Origin: Antedon bifida | Lineage: Eukaryota > Echinodermata > Crinoidea > Comatulida > Antedonidae | Assembly: GCA_963402885.1 (NCBI GenBank) | Contig: OY727093.1 | Location: 23,435,409-23,499,408, forward strand | Reading direction: 5' to 3' | Length of the DNA stretch: 64,000 bases | Shown here: positions 22,063-33,497 of the stretch, in pieces | How the letters are laid out: the number at the start of each line of letters is the position of its first letter | Numbering within the stretch: position 1 is the stretch's first letter | Notes under the pieces: generated by a model | Told to the model about the DNA's origin: nothing | What the model saw: only the letters and a program-made list of their open reading frames with translations | The model's database searches: none | Program-made: the position numbers and the translations under genes

Positions 22063-23880
22063 TTAGAATGCTTTCTCGTACATTGACAGTTTCATTGATG
22101 GCCCATATGCTTGTAAGTCACGAAGAAAGTCTTTGACGACAAGCATATCGGTGGATCCTTGCATGTGGATGCTGACAATGCAATGATTTCCCCAAGGCGG
22201 CATATCAACACTAAGTTTCAAAATGCGCTGGTTTACTGACGGGTTGGATGAGCGACCGACCTCGTACCAACTTCTCAGACATATCCCACACTAAAGATAA
22301 AATGATGTATTTAATTGCAGGCTAAATATATCACACCGATATAAACGAATATGTAATACTGTAAACCTCATTTATTCTCAGGGTGTCCATGAAGAAATAA
22401 TAGTTAACACACGATAAATTTGAGTAAAGCTTGGTTCTCATCTGAACGCAACGTAACGACGTGGGTGCAACGCAATTGAGTTGACCAATCACCATCGCAT
22501 CGTGAATGGTGATTGGTGCGCTTACAGTATTCCCAAATGAGCTTAAACGCCGATTTTACTTATCAAGTTAAAAAATGTTTATTTGATGAATATATAGAAT
22601 AATGTACGTTTTATGTTTTTCTTTTCAATTCCACCTGTATTTTTTGTAATTTATATTTGTAAAGGGGGTTAAACTCGATTAGAGAAATCTATTTTTTAAC
22701 CTCCTATTGCCATGTTGTAATTTGTTTCTTTTTTAAAAATATATATTTATATTTAATATATATATATTTTTCTGTTTTTGGCAATAAAAGTTGAAGAAGT
22801 TGAAGAAGAAACAACAACAACATTAATTATTATAATTTTAGCTTTAGTACTGTAATAACGCAAGACCGAATATTTCAAATTGTAAATAGTTAGGCCTACC
22901 CCACAGCAACTACACATCCTGAGTAGACAACATGCTGCCTGGCTATAGTTAGGCCTACCCCACAGCAACTACACATCCTGAGTAGGCAACATGCTGCCTA
23001 CCCCACAGCAACTACACATCCTGAGTAGACAACATGCTGCCTGGCTATAGTTAGGCCTACCCCACAGCAACTACACATCCTGAGTAGGCAACATGCTGCC
23101 TACCCCACAGCAACTACACATCCTGAGTAGACAACATGCTGCCTTACTATCAATAAATGACGTCACGGAAGCCCCAACCATGCCATCAAACTCGACAGCT
23201 CGAATGCTCTCTAGTGGTAGAAACTGATAGTGGAAAGCATCGCCAGCTTCACATTTTACAGAGTATTTGTTCGGTTTCTTGGTGCTGTCTGGAGGAACTG
23301 CAGAACTTCCGTTTCTAAAATAATTCAAATTATAAAAATAACAGAATGAAAATGAAATTAAAGTTTAAAAGCATCGTATCATCACTTATTTTTATAAAAG
23401 TAGGCCTCAGTATGTAGTTAAGAGTTGTTAGGAAACATACAAAAAGTCACTTTTACCTATGTATGTCTGTCGTCTCAGTAGTCAACCATTCTTAAATTTT
23501 TCTATTGTATAAATCTAAACCAACCAACCCTTCCGTGAAATCTTGTTCAAAACATTAAAAGTCCCCACCTTAAAACACCCTACCCCACCCCCACCCAAAA
23601 AAAACCAACATCGAAACAATCTTCCTGAAGATTCTTAAACGAATTTTGTCCGTCAAATGGAGGACCACTACATAATTACATAATAGGCCTACGATATTGT
23701 AACACATACGTTTTGCGCTTTCGTTAGACAGCATATTCAGCCTACTGTTGGTAAGAAACATCCTTCCCTGTGATATAGTTTTCTTAACTGGTAAAACTGG
23801 ATGCAAATATTGAAAGTATATGTACGCATATGGAATGAACTGTTGGTTGGCCAACACAATCTCACTAGGGCAAAGCATGT
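22063..23880 (-). pseudogene. 5'-truncated copy of the PH/GRAM-like gene
   Basis: Exon 3 (23880-23710, 171 nt) and exon 5 (22290-22063, 228 nt) have the same length and splice sites as the intact gene. Exon 4 (23314 to about 23104) lost one base near its start, at GAAGTTCTGCAG against GAAGTTGCTGCAG in the intact copy. This shifts the frame and reaches a stop after about 17 codons. No exons 1-2 are found within 2 kb upstream, where unrelated sequence begins. The donor end of exon 4 is amplified fivefold. It can hardly make the full protein. Confidence 0.8.
22891..23143 (-). repeat. Tandem repeat of an exon-4 end and its splice donor
   Basis: The segment TACCCCACAGCAACTACACA... begins at 22897, 22956, 22999, 23058 and 23101, so spacings alternate 59, 43, 59, 43. 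The higher-order unit is therefore 102 bp. On the minus strand each unit encodes the cysteine-rich AACCLLRMCSCCG, and three of the five keep the GG|GTAGGCC donor context. The intact gene has a single copy at 36303-36355. Confidence 0.9.
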
Positions 23881-24325
23881 CTATAAAAAATACATTTAAT
23901 TGGTATTTCTCATAACCAATGTTTTATTACAAAATGAAAACAATTTATAAACAAAATACTGAAATCTGTAACGTAATTAAATATATAAATAATTACAGGA
24001 AATTAGAAAATCGGAAACGGTAAGCGGAAAATCGCGTGCTTTTCCCACGTAGAATCTTTATCTATCCTGAGCGAGTCTCCGCTCAACTACCTGTCTGCTC
24101 GGCGGTTTGTGTTTCTATTTTTGTTTTCCGTTTACCTTTACCGCTCGTATGTGTAAATTGGCCTTAAGAGAACACATTCTGTGGACCTGATGGTGTCCGC
24201 CTCAGGGGACTACAACTTTAGCAAACAAACATACCAAACAGGAATTGCAATACCGTGAATAATTGTTAAGTCCGACGTTCGTTGGCGCGTCATGTCACAA
24301 TGCCGCGTAGCTTTGGAAGCTCTAG

Positions 24326-25150
24326 TACTCTGGTTTTAGATTGCATATGTCAAAGATTACGATGCAAGAGTACGCATGATCAATTTAAAAAAAACAACGC
24401 CGGCGACTCGATTAGCTTATCCTACACTACCAAACTTTTTTTTGTCTTGGTACCCGACCTTCTAATGCTATACTGAATTAAAGCATTTGCAAAATAGTTC
24501 AATAATAATAACAATAAACTAATACGGTAACAATTGAACAATCTATTATATAGCATCTGATCTACTGACTCTCTGTTTCCAGAATCACAATAAACTTCGT
24601 GATGGGCCGTAGGCCTACCATTTCAGCACTTGCAGTTCTCTCAGCTTAACCGGATCTCACCCGTCCTCTTGCATCCTTTATACATTTCTAACACTCTCTA
24701 GCCATTGACCACTGTCCTCTTGTGTAATTCTCCGCAATTAGTTAAGTCGAAGATGCTCTCCAGGTGGAATGCCATCCTGAAATGAGTAGTAGTAATTTGT
24801 CTTGTTTATTTTATTTTATTTATATGTAATTTTTACTTTCAATGGACCAGAGATTTCGAAATAAAATATTGAATGAATGAATGAATAACAATGTCTCCTA
24901 CATCCACAATTCTACGCTCCATCAACGTCGTCAAGTAGGCCTACTCCTCCTCCATCTCGCGCAGAATACATTAACCAGGTATTACGCCTGTCTCCATCTT
25001 TTACGATACATATGCCTCACTGAATACAGTAATAGGTGATTCTGGGTTAATGGGTGATCTTCATTAGGATCGTCAGACAGCAATCGCCTCCACCTTCAGA
25101 CCTTCATCATTTAGTCTTATTGTCTGCTCCTTTAACAATCCAACACCTTT
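24326..25150. other. Unassigned; possible LINE 3' tail at 24780-24890
   Basis: I find no exon. Around 24835-24890 an AT-rich stretch ends in repeated TGAA units (TGAATGAATGAATGAATAA), which is the usual 3' end of CR1/L2-type LINEs, but there is no adjacent coding region to confirm it. Confidence 0.35.
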
Positions 25151-26110
25151 CTTACTAATCTGATAATTCTTTCCCTACTTCCCTTTGGTGAGAGGCAGAT
25201 GAAGGATTAAATCACCAATCAATTCCATCTTAATGGTACATGAATCTGAGTGTAAGTTGTTCCAACCTTTCATTGCCTTTCCTTATCAGCCCATACTAAA
25301 TTGGTTCCATTGTCCAACACCTTTAATACAGCATCCCGTCTGGCATTTATGCAGGAGTCCGTATCAGTCAACCATTTCTAAATTGCCCTGGTGTTAAAGC
25401 ATGTGAACACAACTCCTCCGTATCGTTTGAAGACTATCCTTCCTCCTCTTTTGATTTCTATAGGACAAAAGTAGTCCTGATCTAGTAAACGGCTTTGTCC
25501 CACTCATCATTTTATGCTTTGGTAATTCAGGCAGACTCCAAGCGTCCATTATACCTACGACAAGTAAACACACGGAGAATACTCTTGTTAACATCCAAAA
25601 CTTTTACGGCATTCCTTCCTACATGACCCCGTTGGTGAATATAATTGATTATTATCGGCCACTACGGATGTCTTTGTAAGCAGTATTGGGTGTTTAGCTT
25701 CTACTGTAATAGATGCTTCTGCTATTGTTCCACCGACTCTGATTCCCTCTTTATCCTTAAAGGGGTCCAAATTAGATTTGTCATTACCCATTGGTAGTTT
25801 TGACGTTCCTACTGTAGATATCTTATTATTTCCGTCGGCAGCATCAAGCTTAGAGCCTGTTATTGGCTCAATCTTTCTTACTCTTCCTGGGTATGTCTGA
25901 TTGCCTAGTTGCTTCAAAATTGCTAAATCTCGTTTTTGTGTTTCTTATGTAGTTTATAACTAACATATGCTATCGGTCCAGAATATTACTCTTTTGAATG
26001 TGGTGTCAACTTCCTCTCGTACAAGACTTGCAAACTTGAATGCGAGAGTTGCAGCAGATAGTTCCAGTCTGGGAATCGTCATCTTCTGAAGGTGTAGCAC
26101 ACTTGATCGT
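25150..26110 (-). pseudogene. Decayed BEL/Pao-type retrotransposon pol fragment
   Basis: Reading the minus strand from 26110 down gives, in broken frames, MTIPRLELSAA (RNase H region), then LDPFKDKEGIRVGG and KHPILL (integrase zinc-binding region), then SLPELPKHKM and KPFTRSG (integrase core entry). The order is that of BEL/Pao pol. Stops and frameshifts are frequent, and no LTRs or gag were found nearby. It is a dead internal fragment. Confidence 0.7.
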
Positions 26111-26139
26111 CCATAAGGCAACCTTTCAAAACACCAAAA

Positions 26140-26460
26140 TTGTCTGAATTAGTTTTTGTTAATACTGTAAATGCAATTTCTTCCAAGTGGAAGAAAATAA
26201 TTACAAATAATGAAATTGAAAGAGACAAAATAGATTTTAAGAGACACCTTTATTGTAAAAACAACCATTTATTTTACTATAGACACCTTATAATAGTTAT
26301 TATATCTAATGCCCCATCGAAGTGGGAAACACATTTTAGAAATGTGAATCTTGATTGGAAAGAATATGGTATAACAAATATATAGCATAATACATAAAAT
26401 ATGAAATATTTTTAAGCTGATACACCGTATACTTGCATGTAAAAAACGCACATTTGCCTC
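26140..26460 (+). pseudogene. LINE ORF2 C-terminal fragment
   Basis: An 81-codon frame (26140-26385) ends in APSKWETHFRNVNLDWKEYG. This resembles the segment behind the RT domain in the complete LINE of this window (LPLAQKKWEQYFNDNYIDWK). It is related to 2330-2580, with which it also shares the downstream GCTGATACACCGTATAC. It has no RT domain of its own. Confidence 0.6.
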
Positions 26461-27373
26461 ATTTGAATACACGGTCACGCTAGACTGCATAACATACATG
26501 AATAATAAACAGTTCATTAAGGCAAATGAGACCAAGGAAGAAGAGATTACCGTCTTTTACATACAGATCCACTATCTATATCTATATATAAATTATGGTT
26601 AATTCTGACATAGGCGAGCACAATGCAAAAACTTCGGTACAAATCTCCGCCTTGGATACCTACCTTATCTATCTCAGATGTACCGCGAAACGTAGATTTG
26701 ATAACATTAATGTGCAGTTCGACGCTATTTTTCCATATTTCTATCTTAGCAAGATATTATAAAGAGTTTTTTAACAACATTTATGATTTCAACAGTAGAT
26801 TTTCTACTCAATTTCAATTCTTGGCGGTCAAGTTATTTCCGGGTTTATGATAAGTTCACCTTGCAGCAACTTGGTTTCAACTATTTTCTCTCTTTTATAC
26901 ACAAGGGAGCAGTTAAAATAATAGATTTGACCCTAAAGGTGACTGGAAACAGGCACTTTCCATCAATCAATACAGTGTCCCTTTGGAAGACGGAAGAAAA
27001 AAACAGATACTATAGTAGAACTGGAGCTTAAGTTGGCCATTAGTCATAGCCATTTTAGTTTTTTGTTTATTTTAGGAACGGACCGCGCGTGTGAAAGTTA
27101 CAGTAGTTAAAAAATAAAAATTATACTGCAAATTAATAAAGACCAAATTAAATATACGCCATAAAGAATCGGAATATATTGTGGGGAATAGTATTATAAA
27201 ATTACATAGGGAGATTTGATGATAAGACATTAATCGAGTGAAATCCCGATAGCTGAGTTTTATTAAGTAAGCTGGCAGGAATAACTGTAGGCTATCTGTG
27301 TCCTGTTAGGACCGAGATGTCTGCCCATGTTGCAAGCCGTAATGTCTTCTTTCTTGGGCCGAAATGGCCCACT
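26461..27373. other. Unassigned stretch left of the LINE
   Basis: Several short frames exist (for example 26623-26850 and 26783-27031, plus) but none has a recognisable motif or splice context. The last bases join directly to 33498 if the LINE is taken out. Confidence 0.4.
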
Positions 27374-27385
27374 CTGTCACGGCAG
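27374..27385. repeat. LINE target-site duplication (pair at 33484-33495)
   Basis: CTGTCACGGCAG stands at 27374-27385 directly before a 13-T run and again at 33484-33495 directly after the 5' end of the LINE. Two more T could belong to it. Confidence 0.95.
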
Positions 27386-28008
27386 TTTTTTTTTTTTTCT
27401 CTTTTGTGGGGATTTTACCCACTTTTATTTCTTATAAAAATTCATATGTTTGTAAATAATATTTATCTTTATATAATATGCACAATTTTCATTAATATTT
27501 GTTTCTCTACTCTCAATTAATACAGATGCAAGTTTTTCTTATCCATACATTAAGATACAATAATAATTATAATTATAAAAATTATATTTTCATAACTCTA
27601 TACAAGTATTTCAACTCAAATATCAATATGTTATACTTTAAACATGTTCATAGCATTTCTTTAACACTTTCTTTTTACATGAACAAAATTATAATTTTCT
27701 TATGGTATTATATTTTATACACATTAAATTTAAGTATAAATTGTTAATATACACATATAATTCCTTTATGAATTTATATTTCTACCAAGCTACCCTTTTT
27801 TTTTTTTTTTAAATTATTAATAAAACATTTGAAGCTATATATAGTATTAGTTATCAGCATGAATTATAATAGTACAATGTAGTATTTTCTTTTACAATAA
27901 CTTATTATTTTTTTTTATTTTAGACGATTATCACATTATCAGATGACTGCTAAACACACTATGTATAATGTATCACTTGTTGTTAATACACAATTATTTG
28001 CTTTAACT

Positions 28009-31000
28009 TTACATATCCGAGATAATATTTCGTATCTTCTGCCATCTTTTCCTTCCATTTACTTTATCAATATATATGTCACCTTTTATTCGTAATGTAA
28101 TACTGTATTTAAAAGAGTTCCATAGAGATATGGACTTATGCAACTCTGACAATATTTTGTCTTTATATATAGTAAATGCAGTTAAGGAATAGATGTAATC
28201 TATTAATCTAATTCCTGTTCCAAGTACAATGTTTCTAAATGACACATTGTCATACCCCAAACATCTTAGAATATTACAAATTTTTATCCAGAATTCTTGA
28301 ATATATGTACAACTAAATAACATATGGTTTTCATCTTGAATATCCCCACATTTTTTACAGGTACCGGTATCCTTTATTTTCCATATAAAAAGCCTTTTGT
28401 TTGTTGCCAAGATTCTATGTAATAGTTTATAATTAAATTCAGCTAATTTTTTGTCTTTCATTTTGCATATTTTATTTAGCCAACATGATTTCCAATCTAT
28501 ATAATTATCATTGAAATATTGTTCCCATTTTTTTTGTGCAAGGGGTAAAACAAATACCTCTTTTACAAAACTTAAATATACTGTTTTTGTTTGTATAACT
28601 TCAAACCGATTTTCAGCAGTATCATCTATAATATTGAAGATACAGTTATTTGATATTTTTATAGTGCGTTTCCATTCTTTAGGTATCGCCTTAATTATGC
28701 ATAGGTATTCGTTTAGCCAATTGGATTTACATTTTAATTTAATTTTCAATTCTTCTGAAGTTAAAAATTTATTTTTCTTGACGATATCTTTAATTAAGAT
28801 GATATCACTGTCGATCCAGTGTTTATACAATAGAGATTTATGTTTTAATTGTATCAAGGAGTTACCCCACAACTGCTCATTCATTATTTCTTCATAGCTT
28901 TGCACAGGGTTTTTATTGCATTTGTTATATTTCGTACAAGCTTGTAACATATTGTAGTAAAATATTGGCATATCATACACAATGTTTGTAGATTGTAAGC
29001 TAGACATGTTAAATATTATATTTTCTTGGCATGTTTTCTGAATAAAAAACTTCGGAATAATTTTCCATTTTCCTTCGTCATTACTTAGCAGTCTTTTTAT
29101 CCACAACGCATTTAATGCTTTCACATGTAGACCAAAGTCAGGCATTTTGATCCCACCTTCGCTATTATCACCCATTAATGTTTTTCTTTTTATTTTCTCG
29201 CGATTGTTTTTCCATATAAACGCATATGTTAAACTATTGACTTTATTAATTACATATTGTGGTACACAGATAATGTTAGCGGCATAAGTTAGTTTTGTTA
29301 ACGCCAATGACTTCAACACTGTTACTCTACCGTACAGTGTCAGGTTTCTTGAATTCCACAATTTCAACGTTCTTTCAAGATCTAATAATTTTGTATCCCA
29401 ATTTTTACGTGTACATGACTCCGAGTCATAACCTACGTATATTCCTAAGATTTTTACCGGTTCTTTAACCCAACATAATTCTAGTGGTTCATCAAACCTG
29501 TCTTTCCATTTTCCTATCCATAAGGCTTTTGTTTTTTTCTTGTTTAAAGTCATCCCTGATATTAGACAAAATGATTCGATTATGTTGACCGCTGTATGAA
29601 GGCTATTTTCATCCCCAACATACAAAACAGTGTCATCTGCTAATTGACTAATTCTAGCCTCTATATTATGTACATGTTCATTTAAACTTGGTAACTTAAT
29701 ACCTTTATAAACGTCGTTATTCCTTACGTTACATGCCATAACTTCAACGACAAGAATGAATAAAAGCGCCGATAGAGGGCATCCTTGACGTATACCCCTG
29801 CCCATATTAAAATATTCAGACACCCATCCATTATTGACCGTAACACATTCAACGTTATTATATAGAATTTTGACCCATTCACAAAAAGAGTTACCAAAGT
29901 TCATTGTTTTTAAAACTGCAAACATAAATTCTCTATTGATGGAGTCAAATGCTTTCCTAAAATCTAGTACTAACATAGCCCCTTCAATATCATTTTTTTC
30001 CGTATATGTAAGTAAATCTTCCATTAGACGAACATTTTCTCCGGCAAAACGCCCTTTTATATAACCTTTTTGATCCGAATTAACTAAGGACGTAATAACT
30101 AGCCGTAGTCTATTGCTCAAAACATGAGCGAGGATTTTATAATCTGTATTAAGAAGCGTTATCGGTCGCCAGTTATCTAAATTATGTCGTTCTCCACCTT
30201 TAAACAAAAGCGTAATTACGCCTCTTCTTTGTGAGCACGAGAGTTCCTGTGATTCAAAACTTTCGTTTATTGATTTACAAACTAACTTTCCAATATGGTC
30301 CCAGAAGAAGGTATAAAATTCTACACTTAATCCGTCCGAACCGGGAGTTTTATTATTTTTCATCTTTAAAAGCACATTTCTACATTCCTCAATTGTGATG
30401 TAACCTTCACAAACTTTTTTTTCGTCTTCGGTGAGTACGTTCGCTTTTGTCTTAGCAAGGTACCTATTGATCTGTTCAGGGGGTATTTGTCTATTTGCAT
30501 ATAGCTTTTTAAAGTGCGATACTTGTTCACTAAGGATATCCGTTGGGTTGGTTACCATGACTCCATTAGTACGCAAATTCTTTATTTGTTTTTTTTTACT
30601 ATTTGATTTTTCTAAACCTAAAAAGAATTTTGTATTGCGTTCACCTTCTTCAACCCATATTGCTCTGGAACGTATTTGTGCACCTTTTGCTTCAGTATCG
30701 TATATAGATTCAAGTTCCCTTTTTTTGTTTTCAATATTTTTTTCAATATTTTCATCACTTTCATCACTGTTGATGATTTTTTGGTTTAATATATCTATGT
30801 CTTTTTGTAATTTTTCCTTTTTTATATTATTTTTCTTATTTTTTGTCTTACCGTAGCCAATTGAAAATTCTTTTATTTTCGATTTTATAAGTTCCCATAA
30901 TAAAACTGAATTTAATGGTTCAGAAATATTATTTGTAATTATACTTTCTATGGACTTCGTGTAAATTTCATCGTTTAGATAATTATTGTTAAACTTCCAG

Positions 31001-31755
31001 AGACCAGGGCCGCGCCTTGATTCGTGTAAATCTAACTTTATAGACACCGCTTGATGGTCAGTTAAAATTGCCGGGCGAATGTCGCATGATATGATGTCTC
31101 CACAAAGGAGAAGATCGTCCGATATTAACCAGTGGTCAAGCCTACGATAAATTTTTCTAACTTTTTGTCTCCATGTGAAATGGCATTTTTTGGAGTTCAT
31201 TATTCTCCATCCGTCAGCCAGATTTAAATTTTTCATGAGATTTTTTAATGTGTGAACTGAATTATCTGTTCTATGTATACTCCCCTTTTGATCTACATCT
31301 TTGTTCATGATGCAATTCAAATCACCACCTAAGATAATCTTTTTACAATTGTCATCCACAAATAGATTATAATTTTTATGTATATTTCTGAAAAATGTAC
31401 TCCTATTCTTGCTATCATTAGGAGCATATACATTAATAATTATAAATTGTTTTCCTTGCATTGATAGTTTTATGAATACAAATCTTCCATTAGGATCAAT
31501 AAGTTGTTTATCAATATCACATTCAAGACCCTTTCTTATCAATATAGATACACCTCTGCTGTGTGAGTTGCCTATGCTGTGTATCGCTTCGCCCTCCCAT
31601 GTAAAGTTAGACTTACTAATTAGATCATTCGTTAAGTGTGTTTCTTGTTATAGCACTATGTCTGCTTTTTGATCTTTACACCATTGGAATATTTTGACTT
31701 GCTTATTTTTAGTCCGGAGACCTCTAATATTTAATGTAATACAATGTAAATTCAT
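28009..31755 (-). pseudogene. LINE ORF2: AP endonuclease, reverse transcriptase, zinc finger
   Basis: From the ATG at 31755 the frame starts MNLHCITLNIRGLR, the usual endonuclease opening, and runs 1248 codons to a TAA at 28009. A single TAA at 31650-31648 interrupts it after DIVL, just before QETH, which carries the catalytic glutamate. Beyond it the frame is open for more than 1,200 codons. Endonuclease motifs: GGDLNCIMN, RRLDHWL, TDHQA. Reverse transcriptase motifs: VLDFRKAFDSINREF, RQGCPLSALLFILV and the catalytic LADDTVLYV. Near the C terminus is a CCHC-like finger (CKKCGDIQDENHMLFSC). It nicks DNA and reverse-transcribes its own RNA at the nick. With the early stop this copy is probably inactive unless translation restarts or the base is an error. 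Confidence 0.95.
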
Positions 31756-31996
31756 TTTGATTATTTCTTTTACATTTTGTTAGTCACGTACATACATTAA
31801 CATTAACAAAATAATATAATACTGTAATAATTTTCGTGTTAAAATTACTATTATAATTACAGAATCCAAATTGTAAAAATGAAATGATAAGAACATAATA
31901 TATTTATTATATATCATAATTTCATGTAAACAACAGTAGAAAAAAATTGAAACAAAAGAAAGAAGATGCCTATTGATTTATAAGCTTGTTTTCATT

Positions 31997-33280
31997 TTAT
32001 TTTGTCTTTTTTTTCCTTAGATTTCTCTTCACACTTGACGATGATGTTTCTTTCTGTGTTACCTTGGATTCTTGTTCTTTTTCTTTCCTCTTAGCTCCAC
32101 TTGCTTCTTTTGCCGTTTCATTTTCACTTGTGTTTTGTTTTTCCTCTTGATTGCCATTTTCTTTATGTAATGGTGTGTCGAAGAAGTCAGTTACTTTTTT
32201 TTGTTCACGATCGTCAGTAGCTGTGCTTTTCGATTTTCCTTTCGCTTTTCCACTTGCCGCATTATTGTCAATTCCGTGTTGTTTATTCACTTCCTCTTCC
32301 GAATGGTCGCTGCTGTTGTCATCCGTGTTGATGGAGACATGATCGCTGTCATCGTCATCATCATCATCATCGTTACCATTTTGACGTTCCTTGTTAACTA
32401 GTTCAGGTACTGCATCTTTCACTGATTCTTCATCATACCTGAATGTGCGATCAGTTGTTATGGGTGTATTAACAATTGACTCCCACATACGGTTTATATA
32501 TGTTCCTGGTGAGCCTGTTGAGTCAGCAGAGCTCTGATGTGAACCTTGACATCTGTCTTTTGTATGCCCTTTTTGATTGCACTTGTGACATACGATTTCC
32601 GAAGTACATTTATATGCTAGGTGTCCTATTTTCAGACATTTGGTACATTTGAGCTCCTGTCCATCGTAGAATATACGGGCTCTGAATCCATTTATAGTGA
32701 TTTGTCTAGGTATGGATGTTGATATCTTTTCTACAAAAATGGATCTATCCCCGTTAAGCCACGATGTTAACTGTCCATTGACCCTAATTTTCAGCCGCAT
32801 CACTTGTCCTACCGGTTTGCAACCCAGTGATTTCAAGCGATTTACTATCTCCGAATCTGCAACCGACAACGGGATATCTTTGACTAGTATCCTCGTAGTT
32901 TCCATTGCATTATGTGTAATATAGGGATTTTTATCAAATACCGCAATATTACTATTTCTAATGTTCACTCCTTTAGTAATCAGCTGTACTCTATCCGTTC
33001 TGTTATTCACATAGATTCGCCATAGATTACGAATTTTTTGCACACCAACGATACTCTCAGCAGGAATAATCTTCGTTAGCGCAATACACAGTTCTTCATC
33101 TTTCATAAATGATCTATTGTTAGATGGTATCTGATCAACTTTTACAAATACGGGCTTTACAACAACTTGAGCTTTGTTTACGTTTTCCGCTTCATTGATT
33201 TGCCTGTCTCTTTTGTTAACTGGGTTACCCGTAACAACAGGAATCATAACGGCGGGATTTTTAGCGCCATACATTGACAT
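31997..33280 (-). CDS. LINE ORF1, gag-like RNA-binding protein, 427 aa
   Basis: The frame is intact from ATG 33280 to the stop at 31997. Residues 60-205 have the spacing of an RRM-like gag fold (LVKDIPLSVADSEIVNRLKSL). Two CCHC zinc knuckles follow at 212-225 (CTKCLKIGHLAYKC) and 231-244 (CHKCNQKGHTKDRC), then an aspartate run and a lysine/glutamate-rich disordered tail. Such proteins coat the LINE RNA to form the particle that ORF2 protein acts on. ORF2 follows 241 nt downstream on the same strand. Confidence 0.93.
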   Translation of the reverse strand: MSMYGAKNPAVMIPVVTGNPVNKRDRQINEAENVNKAQVVVKPVFVKVDQIPSNNRSFMKDEELCIALTKIIPAESIVGVQKIRNLWRIYVNNRTDRVQLITKGVNIRNSNIAVFDKNPYITHNAMETTRILVKDIPLSVADSEIVNRLKSLGCKPVGQVMRLKIRVNGQLTSWLNGDRSIFVEKISTSIPRQITINGFRARIFYDGQELKCTKCLKIGHLAYKCTSEIVCHKCNQKGHTKDRCQGSHQSSADSTGSPGTYINRMWESIVNTPITTDRTFRYDEESVKDAVPELVNKERQNGNDDDDDDDDSDHVSINTDDNSSDHSEEEVNKQHGIDNNAASGKAKGKSKSTATDDREQKKVTDFFDTPLHKENGNQEEKQNTSENETAKEASGAKRKEKEQESKVTQKETSSSSVKRNLRKKKTK

Positions 33281-33497
33281 AACGCTAGTCGAATTTTGCT
33301 CAATAATTGTGTCAAAAGATATTCCGATCGTGTATCTACAACTCGATTTGTGTTCTCTAACACTTATTTAAGAAGTATTACTTACTCGATTTTAGGATGA
33401 TTCTGTATTTACACCGTAAAAATAAGATTTTTCTCCCGGGTGAAGTGGACTGTCACCTTAGTGTTCAGCTTCACAGCGCCCTCCTGTCACGGCAGTT

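Larger units (their letters stand above)
21903..24325. repeat. Segmental duplication, copy C1 (with about 35540-37315)
   Basis: Minus-strand exons 3-5 of the PH/GRAM-like gene and their introns are shared between the two places, while exons 1 and 2 exist only at 37.7-38.8 kb. Copy C1 is longer mainly because of the tandem repeat at 22891-23143 and inserted AT-rich stretches. Confidence 0.85.
27386..33483 (-). mobile_element. Complete L1/Tx1-like LINE, 6.1 kb
   Basis: The element lies on the minus strand. The 5' end is at 33483 (GAGGGCGCTGTGAAGC), with a 5' UTR of about 200 nt, ORF1 (33280-31997), a 241-nt gap, ORF2 (31755-28009), a 3' UTR of about 610 nt and a 13-A tail (27398-27386). A perfect 12-bp target duplication flanks it. 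Two ORFs, the first with zinc knuckles and the second with an AP-type endonuclease before the RT, fit the L1/Tx1 branch. Intact ends and nearly intact frames mean a recent insertion. Confidence 0.95.

Noticed and set aside
28511-32924. Plus-strand frames inside the LINE
   Set aside because: They are antisense shadows of ORF1 and ORF2.
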